From contig CAVTRT010000003.1 of the NCBI GenBank assembly GCA_963737285.1, forward strand, positions 310,001-374,000: 64,000 bases of DNA. The letters run 5' to 3'. This DNA comes from Trebonia sp963737285 (lineage in GTDB: Bacteria; Actinomycetota; Actinomycetes; Streptosporangiales; Streptosporangiaceae). The notes under the pieces are model-generated. The model was given only the letters and a program-made list of their open reading frames with translations. It did no database searches and was not told the DNA's origin. This document shows, piece by piece, positions 10,334 to 20,848 of the stretch. A program made the position numbers and the translations under genes. The stretch's first letter is position 1, and each line of letters begins with the position of its first letter.

Positions 10334-10660
10334 TCAGGATCGCGGCACTGCGTCGTTGACTAGGTCCGCCGTGATGACGTCGCCGATCTGGCTCGCGGTG
10401 ATGCTGCAGCTTCCCGCGGTGCTGTGCCGGAGTATGTTGGTCACCCCCTCGCGCAGGACCGTCGCCAGGACGGTGTCGATCCTATCGTCATGGGCGCTGC
10501 AGTCGATCTTCAGATCTGCCGCGATGCCGGCCGCGCAAGGCAGGGACGCGACTGAGGCCGCCTCGCGCGCCAGCGACGTGCATCGGTAGCCAGCGGTCAC
10601 GAGGCGGACGTCCGCGACGAAGGTACCTCGGCGCTGAAGCCCAGCTGATGATGAGCCATG
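10334..10660 (-). pseudogene. Remnant of a DesK-type sensor histidine kinase
   Basis: Only ~105 residues are recognisable. A GTFVADVRLVTAGYRCTSLAREAASVASL segment matches the end of the dimerisation region of DesK-family kinases, followed by an AAGI-type linker and the N-box VLREGVTNILRHSTAGSC of the ATPase domain. The membrane sensor, the phospho-accepting His, and the G1/G2 ATP-lid (GxGL) are all absent; translation stops right after ADLVNDAVPRS. It lies between the SARP gene and the response regulator, where a full kinase would be expected. Because both ends are missing, one indel cannot explain it, so I call it a deletion remnant. A short regulatory ATPase fragment that is still expressed is an alternative. 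Confidence 0.6.
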
Positions 10661-10667
10661 CTGTTCC

Positions 10668-11515
10668 TTAAGTGGGAAGCCCTGACAGGATGGACTGGTG
10701 TACCTGCTGCAGCCGGGGACCGGGCTCGAGGCCCAGTTCATGATTGAGCGCCTCGCGTAGTCGCCGGAACGCTTCGAGTGCCTGGGCGGTGTGGCCGGAA
10801 TGGTAGTAGGCGCGCATCAGCAGCCCGCAAAAATTCTCGTTGAGGGGATGCTCCGCTACGAGCGATACCAGTTCGCCGATGACGACATTATGGCGGTTCA
10901 GGGCAAGATCGCATTCGATTCTGGTTTCGATTACTCCTAGCCTTGTTTGCGCGAGTGCGACCGCCTCGACCTCTAGGACGGCTCCCAGGCGGATGTCCGC
11001 CAGCGCCGGCCCCGCCACAGCGTCAGCGCCTGGCTGAGGAGCTCCGACGCGATCCGCGGGCGCCCTGCTTCGGCGGCCTCGCGCCCGGCTCGTGCCAGGC
11101 GCCTGAATTCCTCAACGTCGGTCTGGCACTCCAGCAGGTATCCAGAGTGCCTCGTGCTGAGGAAATGCTTGGTGTCCGGCCCTTCCGGCAATGCGGCCGC
11201 CAGCCTTCTGCGCAGCTGGAAGATGTAGGTCTGCAGGGTTACCGCCAAGCTCCGCGGCGGACGACTCCCCCACAATTCCTCGGCGAGCGTGGACGTGGTG
11301 ACGACCTGCCCCGAGCGAAGCGCGAGCAGCGCGAGGACCTGACGCTGCTTGGCCGCGGTCGGGGTGACTATCTGTTGCCTGAGCCTCGCGGAAAACGGGC
11401 CAAGCACCTGGACGCTGATTTTGTCGGAATCGGCGTGGTTCTTGTCTTGCGTACCGTACCCTTCATTGCGGTTCGTCACTACTTGAGCATGCTCGGAGTT
11501 GAAGCGCCAGTTCAA
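10668..11515 (-). CDS. SARP-family transcriptional activator (one frameshift)
   Basis: Streptomyces antibiotic regulatory protein. The N-terminal OmpR-like winged helix (VQVLGPFSARL ... AKQRQVLALLAL ... LAEELWGSRPPRSLAVTLQTYIFQLRRRL) is followed by a bacterial transcriptional activation domain. The frame breaks at ~11008-11012: LTLWRG continues as PALADIRLGAVLEVEAVAL in another frame. One C lost from the coding-strand GGGGCCGG run explains this. The second half, to 10668, has the HPLNENFCGLLMRAYYHSGHTAQALEAFRRLREAL and LGLEPGP motifs of the family. Total ~280 residues, the normal small-SARP length. The start is uncertain (TTG 11515 is the longest possibility). SARPs activate enediyne clusters and bind spaced direct repeats; a candidate set lies just upstream. 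Confidence 0.85.
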
Positions 11516-11868
11516 GTTAGGTCGTCATGACTTGCATAGTGAAAGATTCATGATCCGCTCGGGTGCATGTGGCGCCTATGATCTCGTCATGGACTCATGA
11601 CCGGTTCATGACCGATTCACGCCTGATGAATTAGGCGTTCATTTGTCATGGTCACGCATTGCGCGCATAATCTGGCAGTAGTGCGCATGCCTGAGGAGTG
11701 GGACTGCCTGGGGACTTCATTGGCTGCCGTTCCTGAGCTTCCAGATTACTTAGTATTGCTGTATGCGTGGTTTCTGTCTGGACGAGTGCCGGGGCCTCGG
11801 TCATAGTGGTGTTGGGCTGGCGCACTGGGCCGAGCGTGGTTGGATAACTGACGCATCTGGAGTTAGTC
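11516..11868. promoter_or_regulatory. Divergent SARP / unbL control region with TCATGA repeats
   Basis: 353 bp without a gene. It contains exact TCATGA at 11525-11530, 11548-11553, 11595-11600 and 11606-11611, plus TCATGG at 11587-11592 and 11646-11651. The heptamers CTCATGA (11594), TTCATGA (11605) and a degenerate TTCACGC (11616) are spaced exactly 11 bp, one helical turn, and are followed by ACCG after the first two. Helically phased direct heptamer repeats are how SARP proteins recognise DNA, so this is a likely operator for the neighbouring SARP. The regulator assignment is inference. The region is also lower in GC than the flanking genes, as expected for promoters. Confidence 0.6.
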
Positions 11869-12821
11869 ATGGCTACAACCTGGGCGGGCAGGCTGCGCTG
11901 CCGCGTGTTCCTGCCGGATCAGTCGGAGGTCACCTTTGAGCGGCGCGGGTTCCGCGCGCCGGACGTGGCCCGGCGGGAGAACCTGGAAAGGGTCGGCCTT
12001 AAGTTCCTCCTTGGCTTCGAGTACGGGATGGGCGGCCGGTCCCTTGCGGAGATCGAGTCGTCGCTTGAGGGCATTGAGCCCGCGTTCCGCGGGTTCGGCT
12101 ATGAGGGCTGCTCGATGGCGCTCGCGGTACGCGACGCGATCAGCCCGGCCGGCCGGCCTGGGTTCGCGGCCTGCTGGCCGGGCGGGGAGCCGCGCACGTC
12201 TACATGGCCTACATCGGGGTCGGCTGGGCCATGGCGCGGCTGCCGCGTGCCCGCTGGCGGGCGATTGCGCCGCGTGACCCGCTGCTGCGCTGGCTGGCGC
12301 TGGACGGGTACGGGTTCCACCAGGCGTACTTCCGCACGAGCAGGTACCTGGACGGGCAGTACCAGGCGGCGGTCCCCGGGTGGCGGTCGGCGTACGCGAG
12401 CCGTGCCGTTGACCAGGGCATCGGGCGGGCGCTGTGGTTCGCGTGCGGCGCTGACGTCGCCGGTGTCGCCGCGGCGATCGGGAAGTTCGCGCCGGCCCGG
12501 CGGGGGGACCTGTGGAGTGGCGCCGGGCTGGCGAGCGTTTACGCGGGGGGCGCGGGCGAGGAGGAGCTCACGGAGATGGTGAGGCTGGCGGGCCAGTACC
12601 GGCCGCACGCCGCGCTAGGGGCCGCGTTCGCGGGGGAGGCACGGCTACGGGCCGGCCTGGTGACCGCTGGCACGGAGCTGGGCGTAAGGGTCCACTGCGG
12701 CATGTCGGTGCAGGACGCCGCGGCGGTCACGCTAGAGGCCAGGAGCGGGCTGCCTGAGGCTGACGGGCCGGTGCCGTCGTACGAGTTGTGGCGGGAGAGG
12801 ATCAGGCAGCGGCTTGCGTGA
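11869..12821 (+). CDS. unbL: Enediyne cassette protein UnbL (DUF1702; one frameshift)
   Basis: About 317 residues after correction, the usual length of DUF1702/UnbL proteins. Frame 1 from ATG 11869 gives TFERRGFRAPDVARRENLERVG, FLLGFEYGMGG and AFRGFGYEGCSMALAVRDAI. Frame 3 then gives RGLLAGRGAAHVYMAYIGVGWAMARLP, LLRWLALDGYGFHQAYF, RALWFACGADV and DLWSGAGLASVYAGG, which are family hallmarks. The switch lies at ~12145-12160 in a CCCGGCCGGCCGGCC run. The role of UnbL is unknown, but it occurs with UnbV, UnbU, PksE and TebC in enediyne clusters. Here it stands ~2.2 kb beyond the P450, after the inverted regulators, under its own promoter. Confidence 0.85.
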
Positions 12822-13279
12822 GCACTACGGCCCGCGCCCGCCGGCGACCGCAATCTTGAGGATGACCATGAGGCGGGCGGCACGCCATGATCAGCGTGAC
12901 CGGTCGTGACAGCTTGCGTTAGTCAGTGGAGGACACAATGCCGACGGCCCTTGACTCATTGCGCAGGCTGGCCGGAACGGCAGCACAGAAGAAGCCACCT
13001 CGCGTGGCACGCCGCACACTGCAAATGACGACCATAACGCCACGATGAGCGCTGCTTTCATGGCTGCGATCATGAATCTATAGCAAGCCCCCTCGTGGCG
13101 GCTGTCTGCTGCGCAATTTACGACTTCCTTTCATCGAGATCCAAGGCTGACTCAAGCGGCGCACGAGGTAGGCCCAACCCGGGCACCAGTCCTTTAGTGC
13201 ATAGTAATGATGCGTGCAGTTGACACGCTCCGCAGAAGATTTATCAACGTACCGGTGCCACGCAAAGAGTAGGTGTTCA
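12822..13279. other. Intergenic region between unbL and the AraC gene
   Basis: 458 bp with no convincing conserved gene. It holds one small ORF with a good ribosome-binding site (listed separately) and the AraC gene's leader. The stretch 13190-13275 is relatively AT-rich, suggesting the AraC promoter. I saw no strong hairpin. Confidence 0.5.
12938..13048 (+). CDS. Possible small peptide of 36 residues
   Basis: ATG 12938 is preceded by GTGGAGGACACA, giving a strong GGAGG Shine-Dalgarno site with 6-base spacing. The product starts MPTALDSLRRLAGTAAQKK and is rich in Lys, Arg and Thr with no Cys and no signal peptide. If the indel errors seen elsewhere also affect this stretch, the +1 frame would continue to a TAG at ~13078 with an Asn/Met-rich tail. 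No family recognised; kept only because of the ribosome-binding site. Confidence 0.25.
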   Translation: MPTALDSLRRLAGTAAQKKPPRVARRTLQMTTITPR

Positions 13280-14047
13280 ATGAACAGCGCCGTGGAACGT
13301 GCAATAAGGTTTATCTGTGAGAGGTACAGCGAGCCGCTGTCCCTCGATGATATCGCAGGCAGCGCGATAATGAGCCGTTTCCACTTCTGCCGTATCTTCG
13401 CGAATGCTACGGGTGTCACCCCGGGCCGCTTCCTGTCGGCGATCCGGATCTACGAGGCCAAGCGCATGCTGCTGAACACGGCCATGAACGTGACTGACAT
13501 TACGTTCGCCGTCGGGTTCAACAGCCTTGGCTCGTTCAGCAACCACTTCACCGACAGCGTCGGCATCGCGCCAGGCCGGTTCCGCCGCATAGCGAGGACC
13601 GGGGGACTCGGGCTGCAATGGACGCTCATGGGATCGTCCTACGCTGATTCAACGGTGACCGGCATGATTACCTTTCCGAAGGGCTACGCGGGCGCGCGCA
13701 TATTCCTGGGCGCCTTCGACACGCCCATCGTGCAGCGGCAGCCCGCCGCCGCGGTCGTTGTCGAGCCGACGGACACCTGCGAGCCCGTGTTCTTTCGGCT
13801 CGCGGGAGTGCCACAGGGACGGTGGCACCTGCGTGCCGTGGCCGTGGCCGACAGTTCCGATCCCGAACCATGGACCCGGCGCACGCTGCTCATCGGCGGT
13901 TGCGGCCTGAGCGCTATCGCGGACGCCCGCTGTGCCCCTATCGAGCTGCGCCCCAAGCAACTGACCGACCCACCCATCTTGCTCGCCCTGCCGGAACTGG
14001 AGTCTCCGCTCGAGGAGCCGGCCATCCTCGGCCACAGCCTGATCTAG
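13280..14047 (+). CDS. AraC/XylS-family transcriptional regulator
   Basis: 255 residues. The AraC DNA-binding domain is N-terminal (residues ~3-105) with both helix-turn-helix motifs: LSLDDIAGSAIMSRFHFCRIFANATG and MNVTDITFAVGFNSLGSFSNHFTDSVGIAPGRFR. The remaining ~150 residues are beta-rich with a YAGARIFLGAFDTPIVQRQ stretch and a repeated CEPVFFRLAGVP-type pattern; I do not recognise this domain, which presumably senses a ligand. The N-terminal placement of the HTH is the less common arrangement. ATG 13280 follows GTAGGTG. Flanked by unbL and the carboxylase gene; a role in controlling either is possible but unproven. Confidence 0.85.
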   Translation: MNSAVERAIRFICERYSEPLSLDDIAGSAIMSRFHFCRIFANATGVTPGRFLSAIRIYEAKRMLLNTAMNVTDITFAVGFNSLGSFSNHFTDSVGIAPGRFRRIARTGGLGLQWTLMGSSYADSTVTGMITFPKGYAGARIFLGAFDTPIVQRQPAAAVVVEPTDTCEPVFFRLAGVPQGRWHLRAVAVADSSDPEPWTRRTLLIGGCGLSAIADARCAPIELRPKQLTDPPILLALPELESPLEEPAILGHSLI

Positions 14048-14094
14048 CGCGGAGAACACCGGCCCGCCGATGGGCGAAGGCGATTCCCGAGAAA

Positions 14095-14118
14095 CCGGGC
14101 CTGCCGGCGGAGGCCCGG
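14095..14118 (+). terminator. Hairpin after the AraC gene
   Basis: Arms CCGGGCCT (14095-14102) and AGGCCCGG (14111-14118) enclose an 8-base loop, ~50 bp after the AraC stop codon. There is no T-run, as is usual for GC-rich actinomycete terminators. Confidence 0.45.
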
Positions 14119-14171
14119 CTCACCGGCCGCGGCACCTTCATTTCGTGGCATGACTGGGCAGATTGGACCGA

Positions 14172-17100
14172 GTGGTGCGGACGTTTACGCGGATTGCCGT
14201 GGTTAATCGAGGTGAGGCGGCGCGCCGGCTGATTCATGCGGTGCGGGAGCTGCAACGCCGAGCGGGCCCTGGCCGGCGGATGCGCGCCGCTTCAGGTGAT
14301 CGCGCTGTACACCGAGTCCGAGCGCCACGCGACCTTCGTGCGCGAGGCGGATCTGGGCTATTGCCTCGGCCCCGCGGCAGCCCGGCCCTACCTCGACCTA
14401 GCGGTGCTGGAGCGGGCACTGGTGGAGACCGGCGCGGACGCGGCCTGGGTGGGCTGGGGCTTCGTTGCCGAGGACGCGGCGTTCGCCGAACTGTGCGACC
14501 GGCTCGGGGTGACGTTCATCGGCCCGTCCGCGGCTGCGATGCGTCGGCTTGGCGACAAGATCGGCGCGAAACGGCTCGCCGAGGAGATCGGGGTACCGGT
14601 GGCGGCATGGAGTCGCGGCCTGGTGGGCACGATCGAGGAGGCACTGGAGCAGGCGCGGCGCATCGGCTATCCGCTCATGCTCAAGGCGACGGCGGGCGGT
14701 GGCGGGCGCGGCATCCGTGCCGTCAGCTGCGATGACGAGCTGCGGGAGGCCTTCCAGCGCACCGGCGAGGAGGCCGCCCGGGCGTTCGGCAGCGGCGTGG
14801 TCTTCGTCGAGCGCATGGTCAGCGGGGCACGGCACGTAGAGGTGCAGGTGATCGCCGACAGTTACGGCACGGCCTGGGCCCTGGGGGTGCGCGACTGCTC
14901 CATCCAGCGGCACAACCAGAAGGTCATCGAAGAGTCGGCGTCGCCGCTGCTATCACCAGAGCAGGTGCGGGAGCTGAGCGCGTCCGCGGAGCGGCTGGCC
15001 GTGGCGGCCGGCTACTGCGGCGCCTGCACGGTCGAGTTCCTGTACCACCCGGCGGAGCGGTTCTTCGCATTCCTTGAGGTCAATACGCGGCTGCAGGTCG
15101 AGCACCCTGTCACCGAGGCCACCACCGGGTTCGACCTGGTCAAGGCGCAGCTGCAGGTGGCGGCGGGCGGCCGCCTGGACGGGGAGCGGCCGGCGGAGCG
15201 AGGGCACGCGGTGGAGGCGCGGCTGAACGCGGAGGACCCGGATCGCGACTTCGCGCCCGCGCCGGGTCGCATCCAGCTGCTGCGCTGGCCGACTGGCCCC
15301 GGGATCCGCATCGACACCGGCGTGACTGAAGGCGACGTCATCCCGCCGGACTTCGACTCAATGGTCGCCAAGATCATCGCGACAGGGACGGACCGCGCTG
15401 AGGCCCTGGCGCGGCTGCGCCGCGCCGTGGCGGAGACCACCATCATCGTAGACGGCGGCACGACGAACAAGAGCTTCCTGGCAGCGCTGCTGGAAGCGCC
15501 GGAGGTGATCGAGGCGACCGCCGACACCGGCTGGGTAGACCGGGCGCGCGCGGCGGGCCGCCTGGCAGCCCGCCAGCACGCCGGCATCGCGCTGGCAGCC
15601 GCGGCGATGGATGGCTATGAGGAAGCCGAGAGCGTCGAGCGCGCCCGGCTCCGGGAGTCCGGCCGCGGTGGCCGCCCGCACGTCCAGCACGAGCCGGGCC
15701 AGGTTATTGGGCTGGAGGTTGGCGGTCGGCCGTACAAGGTCGGGGTCGCCCGCGCCGGCGCGGACCGCTATCGCGTCGCCATCACCGGCGCCGCGGGCCA
15801 GGACGTCGCGTTCGACGCCACGCTGGAGCGGCTGGATGAGCACGTGAGCCGGCTGACGGTGAACGGGCGCGCCTACCGGCTCACCACCGCCATCCACGGC
15901 TCGGTGCACGCCGTCGAGGTGGACGGGGTCACCTACCGGGTCCGTCGCGACGAGGGCGGCGTGCTGCGCGCCCCGGCCCCGGCACTGGTGGTTGCCGTGC
16001 AGGCCGCGGTCGGGGCCGAGGTGAGCGCGGGCAGCCCGGTGCTGGTGCTGGAGAGCATGAAGATGGAGACCGTGCTGCGCGCGCCGTTTCACGCGCGGGT
16101 GCGGGAGCTGCTGGTCTCGGCGGGTAGCCAGGTTTCCTCCGGCACGCCCCTGGCCCGGCTGGAGACCGTCGTAGCGGATGACGCTGCCGTCATCGCGGAG
16201 CCTGCGACGGCGGCAGCCGACCTGATGATCCCGCCAGAGGCCGCGGGCTCGGCGGCGGAGTGCGCCGTGGCCGCGCTGGAACAGCTGCGGGGCCTCGTGC
16301 TCGGCTTTGACGCGGCCGGGGACCCGGCGGACCTGATCGCCGGCTACCTGGCCGGCCGCGACGCGGCGGGCACGTCGGTGCGGCATGGCGAGCTGGACCT
16401 GGTGTCGGCGTTCGCCGACATCGCGCAGCTCTGGTCGGCGCAGCCGGACGCTGGCTCGCACCGCAGCATGCGCGAGCAGCTCCACGCCTACCTGCAGAGC
16501 CTGGACGTGGACCGGGCGGGGGCTTCGGAGGAGTTCTGCCGGGTCCTGGAGCGCGCACTGGGGCATTACGGCGTCACCGGGCTGGACCCTGCCCCGGCGC
16601 TGGAGCAGGCGGTGTTCCGGCTCTTCCTCGCCCGCGACCGGTATGACGCTGGCGCGCGCGCGGTCCGCGCGCTGCTGACGGCCTGGGTAACCGAGCCCGC
16701 TCCCGCCGCGCAGGCGCGCGGGCTGCTCGACCGGCTGGAGCGGATCTTGCGGCCGCGCTCGCCGCTGGCCGCTGACATTGCCCGCAGCGTGGCGTTCCGC
16801 TGGTTCCGCTGGCCGCAGGCGCAGGCTGCCCGTGCTGCCATGCTGGCCGGGGTACCCGGCGAGCTGCGGGCACTGACCGGCATGCCGGACGGGCCGGAGC
16901 GCGAGCGGCGCATCGCGGCTCTGGCCGACATCCCCCAGCCCCTGGACGGCTTTCTCGCCGGACCGGTCACGGGCCAGTGGCCGGCCCGCGAGCCGATGCT
17001 CGAGGTCATGGCGCGACGGCACTACGGCCTGCAGGACATGCAGGCGCTTCGCGCGTTCGAGGTCGCGGGCCGCTCGTTCGTCGTGTGCCACTACAACCTG

Positions 17101-19747
17101 GAGATCCAGCCGAACCGGGCGTCGGCGACCACTGCGGTCGTTACCGTGGGCCGGTTCGATGAGCTGGTCGCCGGCAGCCGGTTGTGCGCTGACCTGCGCG
17201 CCCTGCTGGCCGCCACGCCCGGTGGCCGGGTCCGCGTCGCGGACCTGTACCTGACGTGGGCCGATGCGCCCGCCGTCGCTGAGCAGCGATCGGCGGCGCT
17301 GCGCGAGGCGCTGGCCGCCAGCGGCATCGCCGGTGAGGTCCGGCGCATCGTGGTCGGGGTAGCGGGCCGCGACCCGGGCAGCCGGCAGGTCGAGTACTTC
17401 ACCTTCCGCCGTCGCGTGGCCACCAGCGCCGGGGAGCTCGCGGAAGATGCCCTCGTCCGCGGCGTGCACCCGCTGGAGGGCCGCCGGCTGCACCTGTGGC
17501 GGCTGCAGAACTTCCACGTCACCCGTGTCGCTGACCTGGCCCCTGTCGGTGCGGGCCCGGTGACCGAGGGCGTCCTGCTGTACCACTGCGTGGCCAAGGA
17601 CAACCCCGACGACCAGCGCCTGGTGGCGCTGGCGCAGGTGCACCGGTTCGAGGTCGCGCGTGACTCCAGCGACCGGATCACCGAGATCGAAGGCGCACAG
17701 ACGGTGCTGGCGGCCTGCGCTGACGCGATCGGACGGGCCCGCCAGGACCTCGACCCGGCGGGCCAGTGGATGGACATGAACCACGTGTGGCTCGACATCC
17801 GCCCGGTGGCCGAGGTAGCACCGCAGGAGCTGGCCGCCTGGCAGCGGGCCATCGCTCCATGGCCCCCCCAGGCGGGCATCGAGGAGGTCCTCGTGCAGGG
17901 CCGGGCTGGCCGACGCGGACGGCACGGTTCGCTCCGTGGTGACCCGGTTGTGCTACGAGCCTGGCGGCAGCGTCGCCGTCTCGGTGGACAAGCAGCCGGC
18001 CCGGCCGCTCGCGCCGCTGAACGACTACCAGCAGAAGGTGCTGCGGGCACGCCGCCGCGGCACGGTGTACCCGTACGAGCTGGTGGGGCTGCTGACCGGC
18101 CCGCACGGCGAGTTCACCGAGCTGGACCTGCGGGGCACTAGGCTCGTGCCGGCCGCCCGACCGCCCGGTCACAATAGCGCGGGAATCGTGGTCGGCCTTG
18201 TCTCCACGCCGACGCCACTGCACCCTGAGGGCGTCCGGCGGGTGGTCCTGCTCGGCGACCCCACCAAGGCGCTGGGGGCGCTGTCGGAGCCAGAATGCGC
18301 CCGCGTGATCGCGGCGCTCGACCTGGCCGAGCGGGAGGCCATCCCGCTGGAATGGCTCGCCGTGTCGGCCGGCGCGCTCATCTCCATGGACTCCGGCACC
18401 GAGAACATGGACGCGATCGCCCGGGCGCTGCGGCGGATCGTCGAGTTCACCCAGGCCGGCGGCGAGATCAACGTGGTGGTGGCGGGCATCAACGTCGGTG
18501 CCCAGCCGTACTGGAACGCCGAGGCCACCATGCTCATGCACACCAGGGGCATCCTCGTGATGACCCCGGCCTCAGCCATGGTCCTCACCGGCAAGCAGTC
18601 GCTGGACTTCTCCGGCGGCGTATCCGCGGAGGACAACTTCGGAATCGGCGGATACGCGCGGGTAATGGCACCGAACGGGCAGGCTCAGTACTGGGCTCCC
18701 AACCTTGCCGCCGCCCGGGATGTGCTCATGAGCCACTACGCGCACGCCTACGTCGCCCGCGGCGAGTCGGCTCCGCGCCGCGCGCCGACCACCGACCCGG
18801 AATCGCGCGATATCACCGGCTATCCGCACAGCCATCCCGGCACGCCCTTCACCAGCGTCGGTGAGATCTTCTCGGCCACTGCCAACCCGGACCGCAAGAA
18901 GCCCTTCGACATCCGCGCGGTCATGCGGGCGGTGGCTGACCAGGACCACCCGCTCCTGGAGCGCTGGGCCGACATGGCCGAGGCGGAAACAGCGGTCGTC
19001 ACCGACACAAGGATCGGCGGCTGGCCAGCCTGCCTGATCGGCATCGAGTCCCGCCCGCAACCGCGCCGCGGCTTCCCGCCGGCCGATGGCCCGGACCTGC
19101 TCACCGCGGGCACGCTGTTTCCCGCCTCGAGCAAGAAGGTCGCGCGCGCGATCAACGCCGCCTCCGGCAACCGGCCGGTGGTAGTGCTGGCGAACCTTTC
19201 CGGCTTCGACGGCTCGCCGGAGTCCATGCGCCGCCTGCAGCTGGAGTACGGCGCCGAGATCGGCCGCGCCATCGTCAACTTCGAAGGCAAGATCGTGTTC
19301 TGCCTGGTCTCCCGCTACCACGGCGGTGCGTTCGTGGTCTTCTCCAAGGCGCTCAACGAGAACATGACCGTGCTCGCGGTCGATGGCTCGTTCGCCTCCG
19401 TCATCGGCGGCGCGCCCGCGGCCGCGGTGGTACTCGCCCGCCAGGTCGACGCCCGCACCGCCGCCGACCCCCGTGTCGCCGGGCTTGAGGCCCGGCTGGC
19501 CGCCACCACCAGGACAGAGAAGAAAGCCGAGCTGGCAGGCGAGCTCGCCGAGGTCCGTACCTCGGTACGGGCGCAGAAGCTGTCGGCGATGGCCGCCGAG
19601 TTCGACGCCACTCACTCCATCCAGCGCGCCGTCCAGGTCGGCTCCGTCGATGCCGTCATCCCCGCGAGCCAGCTCCGGAAGGCCATCGCCGAGCACATCG
19701 GCACCTGGATGCGCCAGCACTCATCGGCGCACTGGCCTACAGCGTGA
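14172..19747 (+). CDS. Giant single-chain biotin-dependent acyl-CoA carboxylase (two frameshifts)
   Basis: About 1,855 residues when corrected. Biotin carboxylase comes first: RIAVVNRGEAARR, the ATP-grasp glycine loop LKATAGGGGRGIRAV, EVNTRLQVEHPVTE and RLNAEDP. The biotinyl domain follows, with the biotinylated Lys ~630 in LESMKMET. A long central region (~16.2-17.9 kb) has no motif I can name. The carboxyltransferase half is near the C terminus (GIVVGL, SVSAGALI-like oxyanion segment, FSGGVSAEDNFGIGG, NRPVVVLANLSGFDGS, SRYHGGAFVVFSKALN). The one-polypeptide order resembles eukaryotic acetyl-CoA carboxylase more than the usual split AccA/AccB actinomycete enzymes. The frame changes at ~14255-14290 and at ~17903-17905 (an extra G in GGG; AGLADADGTVRSVVTRL resumes). 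The start is GTG 14172 or 14175. It could supply malonyl-CoA or an extender; the substrate is unknown. Confidence 0.85.
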
Positions 19748-19792
19748 CGCGCTTGCCAGCGCTATCGCTGCGGCCCGGTACGCGGGCATCTT

Positions 19793-20455
19793 CTACGTTG
19801 TCGTCCCGAAATTGCTGCTAAAGCGGTTAAGAGAAGCGGCCACCGATGCCTTGGCGCGGGCCCGTTCGTCGCCCGCCCCTACCATCAGGCTGACGAGTTG
19901 CGGCTCGAGAACGCCATTCCCGTCGTAGGGCGGGACGAGGTACCGGCCGAGTTCGAGCACGGTCGTTCCGTGGACGCCGACCCACATGTGGTGCGCGATC
20001 AGCGCCGGATCGTTCGGGCTGAAGCGGTGAGCGGCGACACAGCGCTGCGCGCACTCCACCACCGTGTTTAGCGTGTACCTGCCACGCTGCCGGTCCTCAT
20101 CCGTCAGGGCGAAGCCGGCCAGGTTCGATGAGCCGAACATCACTTCGATGGCGTGCCCGTTGGTCATGGCGTTATAGCGGTATATCCGCCCGAGCATGGC
20201 CATGTCGGCGACCGGGTCGTCCGTTTGCTCTGCGAGCATGAACAGGCGCTCCAGGCGCTTGAACCCATCGCGGGCGATCTCGCGGACGATTCCGTTCATG
20301 CTGCCGAAGTATGTATACACGGCCATCGTCGACATTCCGGTGGCCGCTGCCAGGCGCCGGGCAGACAAGGACTGCGGACCTCCCGTCGCAATCAGTCGCG
20401 CGGCGGCGTTCAGCAGCGTGATGCGGTTGCTGGGATCCTGTCGGCGTGGGTTCAC
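19793..20455 (-). CDS. TetR-family transcriptional regulator
   Basis: 220 residues. The N-terminal TetR HTH covers residues ~10-60 (ITLLNAAARLIATGGPQSLSARRLAAATGMSTMAVYTYFGSMNGIV). The C-terminal ligand-binding part carries the WHG-type HHMWVGVHGTTVLELG segment. It converges with the carboxylase gene, separated by 45 bp, and is divergent from the DUF5987-GMC-AhpD trio, the usual arrangement for a local repressor. Two short palindromes upstream are possible operator sites. Confidence 0.88.
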   Translation of the reverse strand: MNPRRQDPSNRITLLNAAARLIATGGPQSLSARRLAAATGMSTMAVYTYFGSMNGIVREIARDGFKRLERLFMLAEQTDDPVADMAMLGRIYRYNAMTNGHAIEVMFGSSNLAGFALTDEDRQRGRYTLNTVVECAQRCVAAHRFSPNDPALIAHHMWVGVHGTTVLELGRYLVPPYDGNGVLEPQLVSLMVGAGDERARAKASVAASLNRFSSNFGTTT

Positions 20456-20848
20456 CCTTGAGAGGATCGCATAACATCGTTACCTTCCGGAAGCGCAACA
20501 GCGTTGCAAAAGACGGGGACCCCGGCATGCCAGGCCCGGAGGGACCACGTACCCGGTCGACGGGACCGTTCCCGCCGGGCCGGTCGGCAGGCCGCGAGGA
20601 CGCCAATGACGGGTGGTGGGCGCCGACGCGAGCCTGGACGCCGCCGTCATAGTCAGCTGATTCTGGCCTCGTTAATGCCGCAGGCTGGCTCGGTGACCTG
20701 AGATCGCAGGGCAATCGCGATCGTGCCCAATTTCGGTGCGGTATTACTCGGGTGGCTGTTTTGATGCGGCAAGGCAAGAGAAGGATGCGTGGGGTGCCGC
20801 GTCGTAGGGTGGGGGTGATGGTGATTGAGTCTGGTGATTGGAGGAGAG
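20456..20848. promoter_or_regulatory. Divergent promoter region between TetR and DUF5987 genes
   Basis: 393 bp without a gene. It contains two small inverted repeats close to the TetR start: TAAC-ATC-GTTA at 20472-20482 and GCAAC-AGC-GTTGC at 20495-20507. These are candidate TetR operators by position only. The segment 20740-20830 is less GC-rich and probably holds the forward promoter. Confidence 0.45.

Noticed and set aside
3270..12160. Interpretation of the enediyne locus as a decayed pseudo-cluster
   Set aside because: Motifs and domain order are intact on both sides of each indel and similar indels affect unrelated genes, so sequence error is more likely.
15358..17925. 855-codon reverse-strand open frame opposite the carboxylase
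   Set aside because: Shadow of a clear biotin carboxylase/BCCP gene; rich in His/Arg/Asp without motifs.
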